Origin: Bacteroidales bacterium | GTDB taxonomy: Bacteria > Bacteroidota > Bacteroidia > Bacteroidales > WCHB1-69 | DNA length: 40,015 nt | Reading direction: 5' to 3' | Assembly: GCA_017962275.1 (NCBI GenBank) | Contig: JAGCVQ010000012.1 | Span: 1-40,015 of the forward strand | Shown here: positions 40,013 to 40,015 of the stretch, piece by piece | Layout: each line of letters starts with the position of its first letter | Position numbering within the stretch: the first letter of the stretch is position 1 | Notes under the pieces: model-generated | What the model was told of the DNA's origin: nothing | What the model saw: the letters and a program-made list of their open reading frames with translations, nothing else | Databases searched by the model: none | Position numbers and translations under genes: made by a program

Positions 40013-40015
40013 AAA

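Overview
The window looks like chromosomal DNA of a T9SS-bearing member of the Bacteroidota, most likely Bacteroidales. The reasons are Bacteroidota-type promoters (TAnnTTTG -7 boxes without a sigma-70 -10), four proteins with type IX secretion or gliding C-terminal domains, a DUF4837 lipoprotein, an RluA pseudouridine synthase with the long coiled-coil insert common in this phylum, and a PrdX-type prolyl-tRNA editing protein. No rRNA, tRNA or CRISPR array was seen.

Layout: 1-5395 holds a truncated RhuM-like gene, an RluA-family gene, a lipoprotein nitroreductase and a large secreted type-B T9SS protein, all on the minus strand. glyA (5518-6798, +) follows, with a strong bidirectional terminator. 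The centre, 6942-21415, is one minus-strand run of eleven closely packed genes: a T9SS type-A protein, a predicted outer-membrane barrel, a small secreted protein, a zinc-ribbon/FHA protein, a kinase-FHA fusion, an FHA-TM-trypsin-like protease, a secreted Lys/Ser-rich protein, a membrane-tethered PP2C phosphatase, two tandem membrane-tethered Ser/Thr kinases and a secreted TPR/TonB-C-like protein. Next come an ECF sigma factor with a membrane protein that looks like an anti-sigma factor ending in a gliding-type C-terminal domain, a DUF4837 lipoprotein, dprA (+), and an 11.1-kb gene for a 3715-residue repeat protein. The right end (36.9-40 kb) is patchy accessory DNA: a tRNA-editing gene, a truncated D12 adenine methylase that runs into an 11-bp tandem repeat, a LytTR response regulator, and a histidine kinase cut by a 191-bp IS remnant, beyond which lies the start of a phage tape-measure gene.

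The main candidate for an undescribed system is the central operon. It combines writers (three kinases), an eraser (PP2C), phospho-threonine readers (three FHA proteins), a multi-threonine candidate substrate, and a set of exported proteins. Four members share the same predicted topology: a cytosolic signalling domain, one TM helix and a periplasmic tail. I infer a trans-envelope Ser/Thr phospho-signalling pathway in which cytosolic phosphorylation could control a periplasmic protease and outer-membrane/T9SS components.

A second genome-scale signal is a family of tandem 7-bp repeats that start at or just after stop codons, in the sense orientation, at many gene junctions in the window.
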